This document shows positions 48,869 to 61,050 of a DNA stretch of 64,000 bases, piece after piece. The notes below the pieces were generated by a model, which did not search any database, had not been told where the DNA came from, and worked only from the letters and a program-made list of their open reading frames with translations. This DNA comes from Dicaeum eximium. Lineage: Eukaryota; Chordata; Aves; Passeriformes; Dicaeidae. The position numbers and the translations under genes were made by a program. The stretch covers positions 861,629 to 925,628 of the forward strand of contig VWZP01001440.1 of NCBI GenBank assembly GCA_013396995.1, given 5' to 3'. The first letter of the stretch is position 1. The number at the start of each line of letters is the position of its first letter.

Positions 48869-51421
48869 GTAGGAATAGGATCTAATTTCCCTGCATCTCA
48901 GCCCAGTGTTCTAATCATCAGTGTTGCTTTGTGATTTGAAACCTTCCAACTTTTAAAAGATGCATCATTGCTTGTTGTCTACAAGGGAGAGCAAGAGGCA
49001 AGACACCAGTGTCAGGTCAAAAGAGCCTTGATCTTGGAATTTTTTATGTATCCACCTTAGTAAGCCTGATTCAGGATTGCTGTGCATCCTATTCCAATTT
49101 TACTCTAGAAAAGTTTACATTTGAAATATTTTATGCAGCCACTTGATCTCACCTGTGTAGGAAATTTGTCATCTGAATAGCAGCAAAGAAAGTGTCTTGT
49201 CCTATTTGGGGAGTGCAGCAGATCCACTCACCTTGGTGACCATAAGTGGAAAAGGTCTGACTGACTCCTTTCTTCCTTCCTGGATTGCCATCAAGTGGAA
49301 ATTTCTCTCATAAGGCAGATGTCTCAGGCTGATTATGGTGGCATTTGAAATAGAGGGAAATACAGAAATGCCAGAAACAAATCCTTGCACTTAGGGGCCA
49401 CTATCTCACCTATGACCAGTGCTTCTGCAAGCCACACAACAAAATGAGCAGGCTGTGGGAGTGGAATAGGAGTTAGCCATAATCCTTTGCAACTTTTCAC
49501 CAAAGCACTCTTACTGTCTTCCAAACCACACTGTTCTGTGTCCTGAACATGGGTGAAGTTAGGGAGATTGAAGTTCTGTGGAGGTAGCTGCAACTTCATC
49601 CTGAAACATTGTCTGTAAGCATCATGCAGTTATCCTTGGTGTGGGAAGCAATACCTCTTGTCCAGCAGAGATAAACACTCATCATACTACAGAGCAGGAA
49701 GTGAAGTAGAATGTTCTGTCAAGATCAATCTATGTGGGAAATTGAAGGACACAGAAGATACCACTTTAGCAAACTAGCCAGGGCTTTAAAGCACATCTTC
49801 AGCCCTTGTGGTAAGTGTTCTTTAGTTTCCTAATATATTTTAAAATGTACTACACAAACACAAAGGTAGTTCAGAAATCTCAGCATAATTCTTTACAGAA
49901 GTCTTTCATTATGCAAGCCAAGGTCAATGAAGACTCGTCAGCCAAAGAAATCTTGGTCTCAGCTGATTTAACATCACTTTATCTGACATTTTTTCCCCTC
50001 CTCCTCTTGAAAGAAAGTGACTGACTGGTTTAGACAGTGGAAAGCCACACAACACACTTTGAAATAATGCAGCCTCACAAACTTGATGTGTAGGTTTTTA
50101 AATTTACTAAACCCAGAAATAGGTGTTGCTTCAGAAGGCAGATTCCAAAGATGGCAAATTTCTCTGAGCTGGAATGAACTTGGGGAATGATCAAGGAAAA
50201 CCAACAATTGGTCTTTTGGTTAAAGCCAATGGAGCAATGCCAAAAGTTTTGTGTCTGATAATGTCTATGGCCATACAAATTGTTAAGAAAAGCTCTGATG
50301 GCTGTGAGCAAGACAATTATCCTGGGACAATAAAATACAGGTTCTACATCTCGTCCCCAGCTTTTACAGCTGACTTCAGTAAAATTTATTTAACTGCAAA
50401 TGCAAGATGAAGTGGGAGGTAGAGGAAAAATAGGGTTCAGAGGCTACCAGAGGCTGAGCCTGGAGTTTGATAAGACAGATGGTACTGGATACATCAGCTG
50501 TAAGAACCTCTGTGGCTCCACACAGCCTTGGTGGCTCAGTCCAGCCTCTGAACCACAGCACATTGCTTCTGTGTCTCACAAGCACTCCTGTTGAGGCCCA
50601 TGATCTGAGCCCTTTATCTTCTTCTTTAGGGTGTATTTCTTTCCTATCACGGAGAAGGACAAGGGGAGTGAACAGCTGGGATTGAGGGGGTGGAAGACGC
50701 CCAGATTTAGTGGAATGGTGCTTGGAAACAACTTTGAGATGCAAAGCAGAAAACGTTGCTTCTAACTTCTTCCACCCTCCCCAGATGTCAGCCAGGGAGT
50801 CTATCTACCACACCCTTTCTAATCTGCCTTAGTGGCAGATCTGAAGCAATTGTAGCTCCAAGGAACTTGCTGTACTCCTATAGCAACCTCTGTAAACACA
50901 ATGTCACAGAAGAGGGACCAGCAGCCAATTACCAGCTCACCATCAGGAAAGCAACAGCCAACACCTCTTGCCCTCCTACGAAAATGTCACAAAGTCCCCA
51001 CTGACTCCTGTTGCTTCCTTCAGCCTGAATGATTTCTTCCATTCATTCACATGTGGTCGTAAATTCCAAATCTAGCAGCCCAAGCTGGGGTAGGAGTGAT
51101 CCTCAAATCTCAGCACAATTCTTCTTTCTCCATGCAGACAGAAAACACCCCAACAGTACAAGATGTTCTACAGCCACGTGCTCAGGCATAACCTGCATTC
51201 TAATATGGCTTTTCTCAAAGGCTAGAAACTCGCATCTGGTTCATTATAGGTGTGGAGGTTAATGTGACCTTTCACCAGAAATCAAGTATTTTAAAGGCTG
51301 CAAATTAGTTGTTACTTCTTGCAATAGAAGCCAGCAGGAATTGCAGGTGTCTAATGAGTGATGGCTACTCCTGGAAGTCTGCAGAGCCAGGGAATAAAAT
51401 GTGTTTGCTCCTGCATATCAT
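48869..51421. other. Non-coding, nothing recognised
   Basis: No supported gene. Overlapping frames on both strands at 50.4-50.75 kb (up to 122 codons) have no recognisable domain and no splice signals that would make a coherent exon. Confidence 0.6.
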
Positions 51422-51459
51422 GAAAAAGAAGAAAGAAGAAGAAGATGAAGATGAAGAAA
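51422..51459. repeat. GAA/GAT purine-rich microsatellite
   Basis: GAA triplets interrupted by GAT encode Lys/Glu/Asp runs in the overlapping plus frame, which is an artefact of the repeat. Confidence 0.9.
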
Positions 51460-52106
51460 TCCTAATTCCTACAGCAGTATTTAGCAGTGATACATAGTAA
51501 AGGCAGAGCTTTGCAGGATATGGAAAGAATATCCTGATTCCAGGGAAGTTGAACAGATTGCCAGTTCCATAAAGTATCAGAGCATCGCTGTCAGTGAAAG
51601 GAAAGGCAAATTTGTTTTTTAGACGAACAAACAAAACAATTCCTAAAACATTTGCAGGCTGCGACTATCAAAACTTAAGGAAAAAATATCACTCACATGT
51701 GGACCACTGTTCAGTGTCTTGTCTCACAGTTCACTGACAGGAACTGAGACACAAGATGCCAAAACAGGCAGTGATGCATCCTGGATGGGTTACTGGGGAC
51801 TGCATTAGACCATCAATGAAAAGTTTCATTGTTTTAAACCTTTTCTTGTATGCTGTTAACACCCCTCACCTTCTATTCCCTGTACTCCATACTCTCACAG
51901 TCTCTTTTCCATCCTTATCTGGTTATATTGTCCCCAGTTTTGCCCAAGCTCAAACACTAACCCAAAGGGAAAGGGGCTATCCTGAGACTCCTGCCTTTCT
52001 AAAGGAAAAACCCTTTCCCTAAATCATCAGTGAGTACAGAACCTATGCCTGCCCTTCTCCTCAAGACAGGCTCTCTTCTGCTAAGCAAGGAACTAAAAAA
52101 CCCATA
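51460..52106. other. Non-coding, nothing recognised
   Basis: No supported gene or transposon. Confidence 0.6.
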
Positions 52107-52134
52107 ACCAAACCAAACCAAACCAAACCAAACC
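52107..52134. repeat. AAACC pentanucleotide microsatellite
   Basis: Five to six units of CAAAC/AAACC, the same unit as the core of the longer array at 40037-40133. Confidence 0.95.
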
Positions 52135-53039
52135 TCTAAAATTTTGAAAGAGATGTGACAGTTTAAAAGGAACTGAGTAAATAGTTTACCCACAAGGACA
52201 AACAATATTTTTGTTTCTCTAAATAAGTTGTCTTGGGCATGTAAAATTACTGAAAACCCACAGGAATCTCAGTCTGAGCTGAGAGATCCTTTGAGACTGG
52301 ACTCCCAAAGGGCAGTGCTTTCAGTCCATGACCCTCTGGAAGCCAACTTACAGATGTAAATGTGCAAAGTCCTAGGCTTACAGTTCAACTTAAATCTTTA
52401 ACCACAGGATATGTTTTAGTGCTCAGAATAAGAATGAGTAATACATTCAAAGCTGGGGGTTTTACAGTAAAGATTTATGCAGCACCTGCCAGGACAGATT
52501 TAAACTTTCCTGATCCTACCATATGGGAGAAGATGCACTACAGGACACCTCGTGAGCCCTGCTGATTGTTCTGGTATTAAGTGCTAGGTAGAATTGTGAG
52601 CTTGCCCTCAGAGTCTTGCCACCACTGGGGCTTGAGGAGACCTCCCTCCACTTTGTGACTCTAACAGGTGCTCTGATGCCAGGATCAGCACATATTTCTG
52701 TTTCTGTTCAAAGACTCCTAATGATTGCCCACAGTTTATGCCCACCACTTGAACCACCAGCTCGGGAGAGATTAACAAAGAGTTGCTGAAGTCCAAGACT
52801 CCAGTAATGAGGAACTGAAAAGCTGCCCCAAATTACTATCTTCAGCATTGCTTTCACTACACCCTCCCTTTTATTCTGCTGTGTTTTATTGCTTGTTTGT
52901 GGTACAGTTACAACCTCCTTATTCTGTGATTCCCTTCCCCGAACATTTAAATTCCTTATGTGAACTCAACCTGAGTTCCAGGTTAACTTAATTTTTCTAT
53001 ATACAAATATATATTTACTGAACATCTTTAAAAATTATT
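52135..53039. other. Non-coding, nothing recognised
   Basis: No supported gene. AT-rich near 52990-53035. Confidence 0.6.
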
Positions 53040-53520
53040 TGTGTGGGATTTAAGATAACATTGAAATTCCTTTTGCTGATGATTTATAAAGCTATTTTCC
53101 CCCTGTCTAGACACTTTCAATAGTTGCAATTAGCTGATGGAAAAATAAACGGTGGAGTATTCTTTCCAAACCTCCATTGGAGAGGAAAAAAAGGTCTCCA
53201 TCATGTAAAGTAAATACTCTCTGTCAAGTCAGCCAGGAAGAAGCTTCTAAAAGGCAAAAGACATGGAGGATGAGTCCGGCTAGTGCTGTATTAAGGTGTA
53301 GAACTTGGAAAAGGAAGGGGTACAGAGATTTTATAGCTCCAGGGAAAAGAAGGAGAAAACAAGATACTATGCCAGAGAGATTTTTCTTGGGCTGATTGCA
53401 AAATTAGCTGGAGCTGAAGCTAATTGATTGTGTAGGCAGATGAAACAAATTTGAGATGACTATAAATAGCAACAGCCTTTCCATGCAGCTGGAAATCTGA
53501 GCTGGAGAACTGTCTTCAAT
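53040..53520. promoter_or_regulatory. Possible enhancer-like conserved region
   Basis: Unique AT-rich sequence contains several developmental factor motifs. These are GATGATTTATAAAG (53078-53091, a Hox/Cdx-like core), GCAATTAGCTGATGG (53126-53140, homeodomain plus an E-box-like CAGCTG relative) and GCTAATTGATTGTG (53418-53431). A perfect palindromic MEF2-type site CTATAAATAG lies at 53460-53469. No repeat signature is visible. The call rests on motif content alone, which is weak evidence. Confidence 0.22.
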
Positions 53521-55695
53521 GCACTGTGAACATTTGCAAACAGGGGAGAGAGAATAGAGTAAAATAAAATAAAGTAGAACAAAGCTTGGTCACATAAAGA
53601 AACCACAGAGAGAGCCCAGCACCGAGAGAAATTGTCAGGGTCAGCCTTTACAAGGCAGATGAGAGCTGGAATTTAATCTCACAGATATTGTGGCCTGATG
53701 CATTTTACCTGTCTCTCCCCCTCAACCACAGCCTGGGAGAGGCAGAATTCAGTTCTTTCTTTTGTCTTGACAGGATTTTATGTCAGATAGTGTTGCTGCC
53801 TCTTCATGGAGGAAGAGGGAGAGTGAAGCAAGGGGCTAGGTCTGTTTGTCTGGATACTGGCAGAGGAAAACGCCACATCCTATCAATCACTGGAAATGGA
53901 AAAGACATTGTGTGCTCTGTGCAAACTGTGAATAAATGTAGGCAGACTCTTGCCATGCTTATTCCCCCACTCTTTAAGGTGGGGGAGTTGTGTTTTTTTT
54001 CTTTGGGATTAAGTTATATGTTTAAATTCTGCTCTACCATCTGTGATTAGCAATAGCCTCATGAGAAGAGCTGGCTCTGGCTGCAACGCAGAGCAGAGAT
54101 GGCTGTCAGGATTTGGGTCTCCTTTGCATGTGGCCACTGGCAGCTTTCAGCATCTGTACCTGCATCCCTACCCAGGGTGGTCTCCAGAGAAGATGATCTC
54201 CCTGTGTGGTAAAGACTACAGGCATGGATGCAGCTTTTCTTGCACCACTCCCTGGACAGCTGGTGAGGAGCCAAACCTTTGACCTTGGTCATTTGTCTAC
54301 CCATCTGCAGGAGGGGATCACCCTCTAAGTACCAGGTGACAACATCATTCTCACAGTTTAAGGCCAAAAGTGTAGAATTCCATTATATGAAATTGCAGGG
54401 TAATTTGAAGAATTGCATGACAGGAATACAATTAGGATGAAAGATGTGGTACTTGGACTTTTTCAAAAGGGGTCATCAGGCTTTTACCACCAGCATTACT
54501 GTTCTAGTAATATCTACACTCTGCTCTGTTGTGTTGGGATCTGTGTTTAGCAGGAGAGACTTCCCACACTGAGGAGTTATGGTTTACAGATACAAGCCAG
54601 ACAAAAGGGTAGAAAGAGAAAAGACAAACACAAAGGTTTACCCAGCCACTGTTTGGAGGCTGTCTGCTTCCCACATCTCTCACAAGAAGGTGAGAGGAGT
54701 GACTGTCTTACAAGTAGGGCGAGCAAGGAGTGTTCACATGGTCAAACTGGGTGTGGAAGATGAGCAGTAGCTTTTCCAGCTTGAGTAACTCCCTCAGTTG
54801 ACCATGATTGTGCTGGGTGATGACAAGGCAGTTCAGGTGCCAGCAGAGGCTATGCAGAAAGGAAGGACAAGCTGGGGCACTCTGCCAGGGCACTTCATTC
54901 CACTGTGTGCTCTGCTAGCCGTGGTTCTTCCATTTGATGTGAGCCACTACCCTGGGGTGAAGGCTTCCCTGGCTTGGCTGAACCCAGTCCAGCTCAGTAA
55001 AGAGCTTCTGTAGTGTTCTTTTGCTGAATACAGTGTACTTATATGAATTTTAAAACTGTTCACCTCACAGCCATAGGGAATGAGCCTCTCTGCCTACAGT
55101 CAGACCAAGCGACAAGGTTGTGATGTGACCATGATTCCTCTCTCTGACCCATTATAACATATCCGAGGTCTGGGACCTCTCCAAGGCAGAAGGAGCCTGG
55201 ATGTTTCTAAAATGAGTATTGGATAAGCAGAGCTAATTCTTTTGGGCTCATTCATGTTCTTGGGTTTGGCCCAGCTGCCAGGCAAAATCTGCTTGGTATG
55301 TTTCAAGGCCTGCTGTATCAAAAGCAGCAGCTGTGGTGAGTAAACCAAGGCAGTGGTTTGACTCCTGAACCATCTAGGGAAAACCCCCTTGGACTGTATT
55401 TCTCATGTCCTTTTTTCTTTCTGATAAGAAAATGCCATTCCAAGACTAACACCCACCCACTCTCAAAATCATGCATGCAATCTCCACCTGACCTGCCATC
55501 TCCCTCCTGACATTTGAAAGCATCTGTGTTTATCTTCTTTTTTACTGGGTTTCAAACGACAATGCTATGCCCTCATGAAGGATTCTTTTATTAGTTTCAA
55601 GGCCAGGAACCTAAAAGGAGTTAACCTGGAGGTCACTTTCTAACAATTTCACTACTCAGTCCAAAGGATCACCTTGGAGATTTCATGTTTAATCA
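53521..55695. other. Non-coding, nothing recognised
   Basis: No supported gene. A 120-codon plus-strand frame (53688-54050) lacks domains and exon boundaries. Short AAAATA repeats lie near 53560-53575. Confidence 0.6.
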
Positions 55696-55784
55696 AGACA
55701 TTTTTACAGCTTTTCTGCTAAAGAGAGAGGTGCACTTTGATTGAAGATAAAATCCATCAAATGATGCAATTCATTTCATCTGGC
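55696..55784. repeat. Copy A of an unidentified diverged repeat pair
   Basis: It aligns by eye with 58446-58532 in the same orientation. Shared blocks are AGACATTTTTAC, AAAG.GAGA, CTTTGAT, AT.ATCCA, GATGATGCAATT and ATTT..T.TGGC. Identity is roughly two thirds, with one 2-base gap. The family is not recognised. Confidence 0.5.
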
Positions 55785-58445
55785 GTCGCGGAGTCTCTGT
55801 CCACTTGAGAAAAAGACTCTGCATCGTGGAGAGAAAGGCTTCTTTTTGGGGGATGGGGGAAGGATGATTGCTGGGCCTGTTCTTCAAGCCCAGTTTTAAC
55901 ATCATTCTCCTGCTGAACCCTACCTGACTGCTCTGAGAAGACAAACAAGGAAAATAGCTCCGACTGACTGTACTCTGCTCAGGCCTGTGTATCAGGTTTG
56001 GTCTTTGGTTTCAGCAGCTTCTAAGTGTAACTTCCATTTAGAAGAGACTTGCCCTTTGGTATGACACTATCATTTCATGACATGGAAATAAGTTATATAA
56101 ATCCACATTTACTTGCCTATATATCCGATGGTGTTCTATATAATTCATATTTTACTTGCAAAAAGCCTGCTCGCACTTATCGTGGTCACAGAGATGAATG
56201 GGAAAATTTGGGTCTGCCAGACTGCCATGATCAGGGGCATGATCAGCCCTTTGCTTCTGCAATAAGAAGTATTCTACCAAGTTTTGAGACAATCTAATTT
56301 CTATCGCACACCATGTGGTTCCAGCTCTAATATGGGTTAACACACATACATCTGAATGGAAATCAGGTGTATCCAAAACTCAGAGCCCCTACCAGGATAA
56401 GAGGAGGGTTACAAAATCCCTGCAATACCTGTATTGACACATTTAAACCAGCTGTGTAGCAAGCAATGAGGAAAGGCTTGTTTCGTGCCTCTTACCCACT
56501 CACACCTCTTTCATGTTTTGCCCAGTTGGACATCTGGCATGTTTTTTACTACACACCCAATGCTGAGCTTTCATTTCAGGCGACCCATTCTGATTCTATC
56601 AGAGCTGACTTCTGCCCTTATAAATGCATGAAACTCAAGGCTTGTCTTGAGGCAGAGCCAAACTCTAGGAACGTTGCTCAGCAATGGGTCAACCTCAAAG
56701 GGTTTGCAGCATCTGCTCTTTTGTGCTCCCAGGGATTCACATGCTGATGCCCACAACTGTTGGTCTCTGAGTGAGGCAGATGGTATTGTCCTGGGTGTCT
56801 GACCTAGCTGATTCCATCACTGTAGGATTCTTCTGCAGTTCATCTTACATCTGTTTCCCACTGGAACCATGCAAGAAGAGACTTGCTACTGGCATTATGT
56901 TAATGGAACCTGAATGTGTGCACCTGGTACATCCTATTGTACTCAAAAGGCAACCCAGCTGAGATTGCACAGGGATCTAAAATAACCAGGGGCTGAAAGG
57001 TCTTGAAGAAAGAAGTTGGAGGAGGATCTTATTTGGCCCAACAGAGGGAGAACATTGTTTCAAGACATAAGGAGAATGAGAAATTAGTCTGGGAGGAGGA
57101 CACCAATATGCCAAAATAATGAGACAGTTTAGCCTCACATATGACAGTGATTTGACAAAAAGAATATCTCTCAGCCCCTTGGCTCAGGCTTCCCAAAACA
57201 AGGGATTCTTTTAATTGTAGCCAACACAGATAGAATTGGCTGGTCTTCAAGTCACTGGTACTTTAACTCTCCAGCTGTGCCAGTCACAGCCCAGTGTGGA
57301 CTTCAGGCACTCTCTCTAGTTCTGTCTGTGACATCATCATACAAGGTCAGCAACATCATATTTCCTACTGGGCATAAAAATATGGTCTTAACTATGAATT
57401 CAGCTTTGTTCATCTCACACCCTAATGTCTCATCTCTTTTAAGAACAAAACTTTGTGAGCTTCTAACGTGAGTAAGAAAGATGCCACCAGTCAGTAGAAT
57501 AAGCTGGGTCTCAGATCTGGAAAGAGAGGATCAGAGATCTTAATTCAAGGCAGACACAAAGCCTTCTGAAGAAAGCACAGGGGTGTGTGGAAGCTGCAAG
57601 AGAAGCCAGTAGATTGGGTGGAGTGCAGGACAGCTGGGAAAGGGGTGATGAAGTAAAAATGGAAAAAGTTTCTGGGTGGATCAAAGTCTAAACAAGGATT
57701 TATGAGAGGCATACAAGAAATCTGTAGGGTAAATACCATGAGCAGTGATACGATTCAACCATATTCTGAAGGTTTTGGAGTGGAAGATTAGACAGCTTTC
57801 CCAGGAGAAAATTGTCTTCCCTGCTTCTTTACCTCTGCACTTCTCAAGAGCTTTGCATTTTTCTTTGCACCAGAACCTCCATCTTCACTTAATTTTGCAG
57901 CCTTTTACCTATCAGTGCTTCTGGCTTTCTTGCCTTGCTGGATGCTCCTACTGATGCCAAGATGGCTTAGCACTAATTTTTCACTTCACCCTAGGCAGGT
58001 TCTCTCCCTCTTGTTCATTATTTATTTGCTCAAAATCATCTGGCTGAGGGCCAAATACCCTGAATTCCAAGAGTTCCCTTTTTTAGTGTTTCTTTTCTCT
58101 CACTGGGAGATTAAATGATGCTGTGGGCTCTCCATCCTGGAACATATCAGTGTTGGAAGTGGAGAGGGATCTGTCATGTCCAAGTGTCCATCATATTCCC
58201 ATGATTCTTCTGTTACTGAACAGCAGTAGGTAGAGTGACAAAGATAAAGAAAGCAAATCACCAAAAGTTTAGAAAATCTTGGGTACACTTTAACCATCTC
58301 AACACAAAGTTCCTGCAACTTCAGGGTGCAACGAATTCACTCTGCTAGTGCTTCTGAAATATCTCTTCACACAAATATCTCTTCCCTTGTCCTCAGCAGG
58401 CTTGGAAGGCACAAGCTGTCTAATTGAAGTGAAAGCAATTAACGG
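55785..58445. other. Non-coding, nothing recognised
   Basis: No supported gene. An 82-codon plus-strand frame at 56049-56297 has a fairly protein-like composition but no domain. CATGATCAG is duplicated at 56226-56234 and 56239-56247. Sequence at 58110-58220 (GGGCTCTCCATCCTGGA) faintly recalls CR1 but is too diverged to call. Confidence 0.5.
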
Positions 58446-58532
58446 AGACATTTTTACTACACTTATTAAAGGGAGAAGGAGGCTTTGATATAGCACAATA
58501 TCCACTAGATGATGCAATTAATTTATTTTGGC
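58446..58532. repeat. Copy B of an unidentified diverged repeat pair
   Basis: Partner of 55696-55784, 2.7 kb away in direct orientation. The best block is GATGATGCAATTAATTTATT against ATGATGCAATTCATTTCAT. It could be a small interspersed repeat family or a local segmental duplication. Confidence 0.5.
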
Positions 58533-60366
58533 TGGCCAGTGCTCTTGCCTGGGTCTGTGTGCTATTAGAGGGTGGTGCAATGGTTGTTCTTCCCACTGCT
58601 TGCAGGCCCTAGGGTCAGGTTCTGCTCCACCAATAATATGACTCATCTCTGCATACAACAATTCCTCAAGTGATACCAAAGTGACCGCAACATCAGTCAG
58701 CTTCCAATCATCTGAATCCAGTAATGATGGCTACTTCCCCAGAACCCTCTTTAGAGCAGCTCACACACTTGTTCCTAACCACAGAATGAAAGTCAGCAGG
58801 GAACATGTTGGTTTTCACAAAATAACATGTGAGAAAGGCCCTAGGGTGGATATCATTAACATTTCTGTCCTCATTAATATGCCATTTCATTAATGAATTA
58901 AGTTGAATGCCCTTGTAGAAAGACATACCTGCCCTAATGCAAAGGATACCAGTGTGACAAGAGGCAACCCACTCAGTTTTGGCTACAAAGTATAATTAGG
59001 CACCTCTGAGTTAAAGGCAGAGAAATGGTCATCTGACAACCCTGATTCCATTTGCCATTTGGGTAGCTTGGAGTGCAGCTATCAACTATAAAAAGAATCA
59101 AAGCTAGCCTTAGATAAAGAGATAGAAAAAAAAAATTTATGATAAAATCCTTCTGCTGCCCACACTTCCATTCTTTCTTCTTGCTAGTTTCTCTTAAATA
59201 AGTGTCTTTTAAGTCAAATGTGCAAGAGAGCTAATTACAGAAGGTGGGTATGTTAAGACAACCACACTTCATCTTGGAACCCTGGAAGAATTAAAGCAAC
59301 AATCGCTGTCAATTTTCCACAAAGTTATTAAGAAGTAGAGAGACCTCAGCCAACCCCACCCCAGGTAATGTGGTGCTGCTGTGGGGTCATCCCCACTGTG
59401 TTTCTCTTGGATGCTAGGGAAGGGAAAACAATGGGATCGAGAATTTGCATCCTCTGGGTTGAAGAAAGCTCTTTGGAGCAAGTAATGCAACTTGATTTTT
59501 TAATTAAATCTTTATGGTCTGAATAATTAAACCTACTAGTTATGCAGTAGTTCCAAAAGTTGTTTAGGGAAGCCAGGTTCTTTATGGCAAGGCAAATGGA
59601 CCTTTAAAAGAAGCTCTGTTTTTGCAGGGTCATAAAGAAACTCAGGGCTAAAGAAATGGGGGTTTATTTTATAATATATAGTGTGTCCATATTATTTCTC
59701 TTCTCTGTGGTGAAGATAATCTATAAGGATCTATATACATCCTAATACTTTCCCTCCAGTTTGACACTTGTTATGAACTTTCTCCTGTGTCAGGATATAA
59801 CTGTATCACTTACAGGAATTAGGAACAACACTCCTCTTTCCCTTTAGGTAAATCCTGGACTTGATTTGCTCATGAAGGCTGATGATGTCCTTGGGAATAA
59901 AACCTCAGCCATGATACTGAGAAGAGATCTTGACAGTTCTTAGAAATCATTCCTGTTTTCTGGAGGCTTGGAACAGGATTTCCTGATGATCAGAGTGTTA
60001 CTGCAACCTTCATATGTGGTGGTGGACAACCTCCTTGATAGTAATCCACATATATTTAGGTGTAGCAGCCATCAAGTAGGACTTACCTCATCCCAGGTTC
60101 CACTTAGAAGTAGGTAGGCTAAAGCAGAATAAAAAACTAGATTAACAAATGGTCTTAATTTCCTACTGAAAATGCCAAAACAAGGAGTAACCTAAAACTC
60201 TGCCTCCTGCACTGAGCATCAAGAAAATGTCAGGATTACCTGAACTTCCTTCCTAGATGTAAGCAGATATGCCATTTTAAAATAATAACTCAAACGAAAA
60301 CCAGTCTTTGCAGATATATTCCTATTTTGTTACAATGCCAGGTGAATCAGAGGAAAATGCATATAC
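58533..60366. other. Non-coding, nothing recognised
   Basis: No supported gene. Short A and AT stretches occur near 59128-59145 and 59669-59680. Confidence 0.6.
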
Positions 60367-60443
60367 ACCAGAAAAAAAACCCAAAAACCCCCAAAAAAAC
60401 TAAACAAAAAAAAACCCCAAACCCCCCCCTCCAAAAAAAAAAC
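60367..60443. repeat. A/C-only low-complexity tract
   Basis: Runs of A alternate with runs of C (for example ACCCCCCCCTCC at 60421-60432). It resembles expanded or decayed AAAACCC units. Confidence 0.9.
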
Positions 60444-60784
60444 CACTGACCTGTCACAGAAGGTTTTATTTCTGAATTGGCTCAAAATATTTTGAGTCAG
60501 ATGAGTTCAATTCAATAATTAATTATTTTCCAGTTACAGTGCAGGGTTACAGTTCAGGATATTTTCTCAGTAGATGGGACACTCTTTGTTATCCCATAAT
60601 GCAATGCAGATGTTTCTCTCTTTGCCCTGTGCAAGGATGATTATCTATATGGATTTTCAGAGTTTTCATCAATCCAGACATGGAACCTGCAAAGAAAGAA
60701 CTTCCAAATCACATGTCCCAAAAGGCTTTAATACAAGCAAAAAGCTCAGAAGTGACCTGAAATAGAGCATTTTGGGGTCATTTT

Positions 60785-61050
60785 GACACACCACAAGAAA
60801 ACATTTTGATTTCAGGAACGGTGAAATATTTTGTTTTGCTTGAAAATGTCAGGCAAAATGCTGTGACTTTGCCAGAAAAAAAAAAAAAAGTTGGGTTTTT
60901 TGTTGTTGTTGTTTTTGCTTTTTTTGTTTTTGTTTTTGTTTTTTTTTTCCCCCCTAAAATTTCCACCCAGAGAAAAGTCTTGACATTTCATCTCTTTGTT
61001 CCAATGTGGGATGAAAACAAACATTGAAATGTCAGGATTTGCTGCAGGAC
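60785..61050. repeat. Possible old fold-back repeat with A and T tracts
   Basis: The left part (ACATTTTGATTTC, GAAATATTTTGTTTTGCTTG, AAAATGTCAGG) and the right part (CTTGACATTTCATC, TTGAAATGTCAGG) share AAATGTC blocks in both orientations. They recall an old reptile/bird repeat dominated by AAAATGTTT-like words. The interior holds 14 A (60876-60889), then a T/G-rich stretch (60895-60948) and six C (60949-60954). The overlapping frames rich in Phe/Val or Lys/Asn are artefacts of these tracts. Family assignment is uncertain. Confidence 0.4.

Noticed and set aside
58110..58260. Possible CR1 fragment (GGGCTCTCCATCCTGGA)
   Set aside because: Only one short block resembles CR1. The expected terminal TTCCAAC and ATTCTGTG order is missing.
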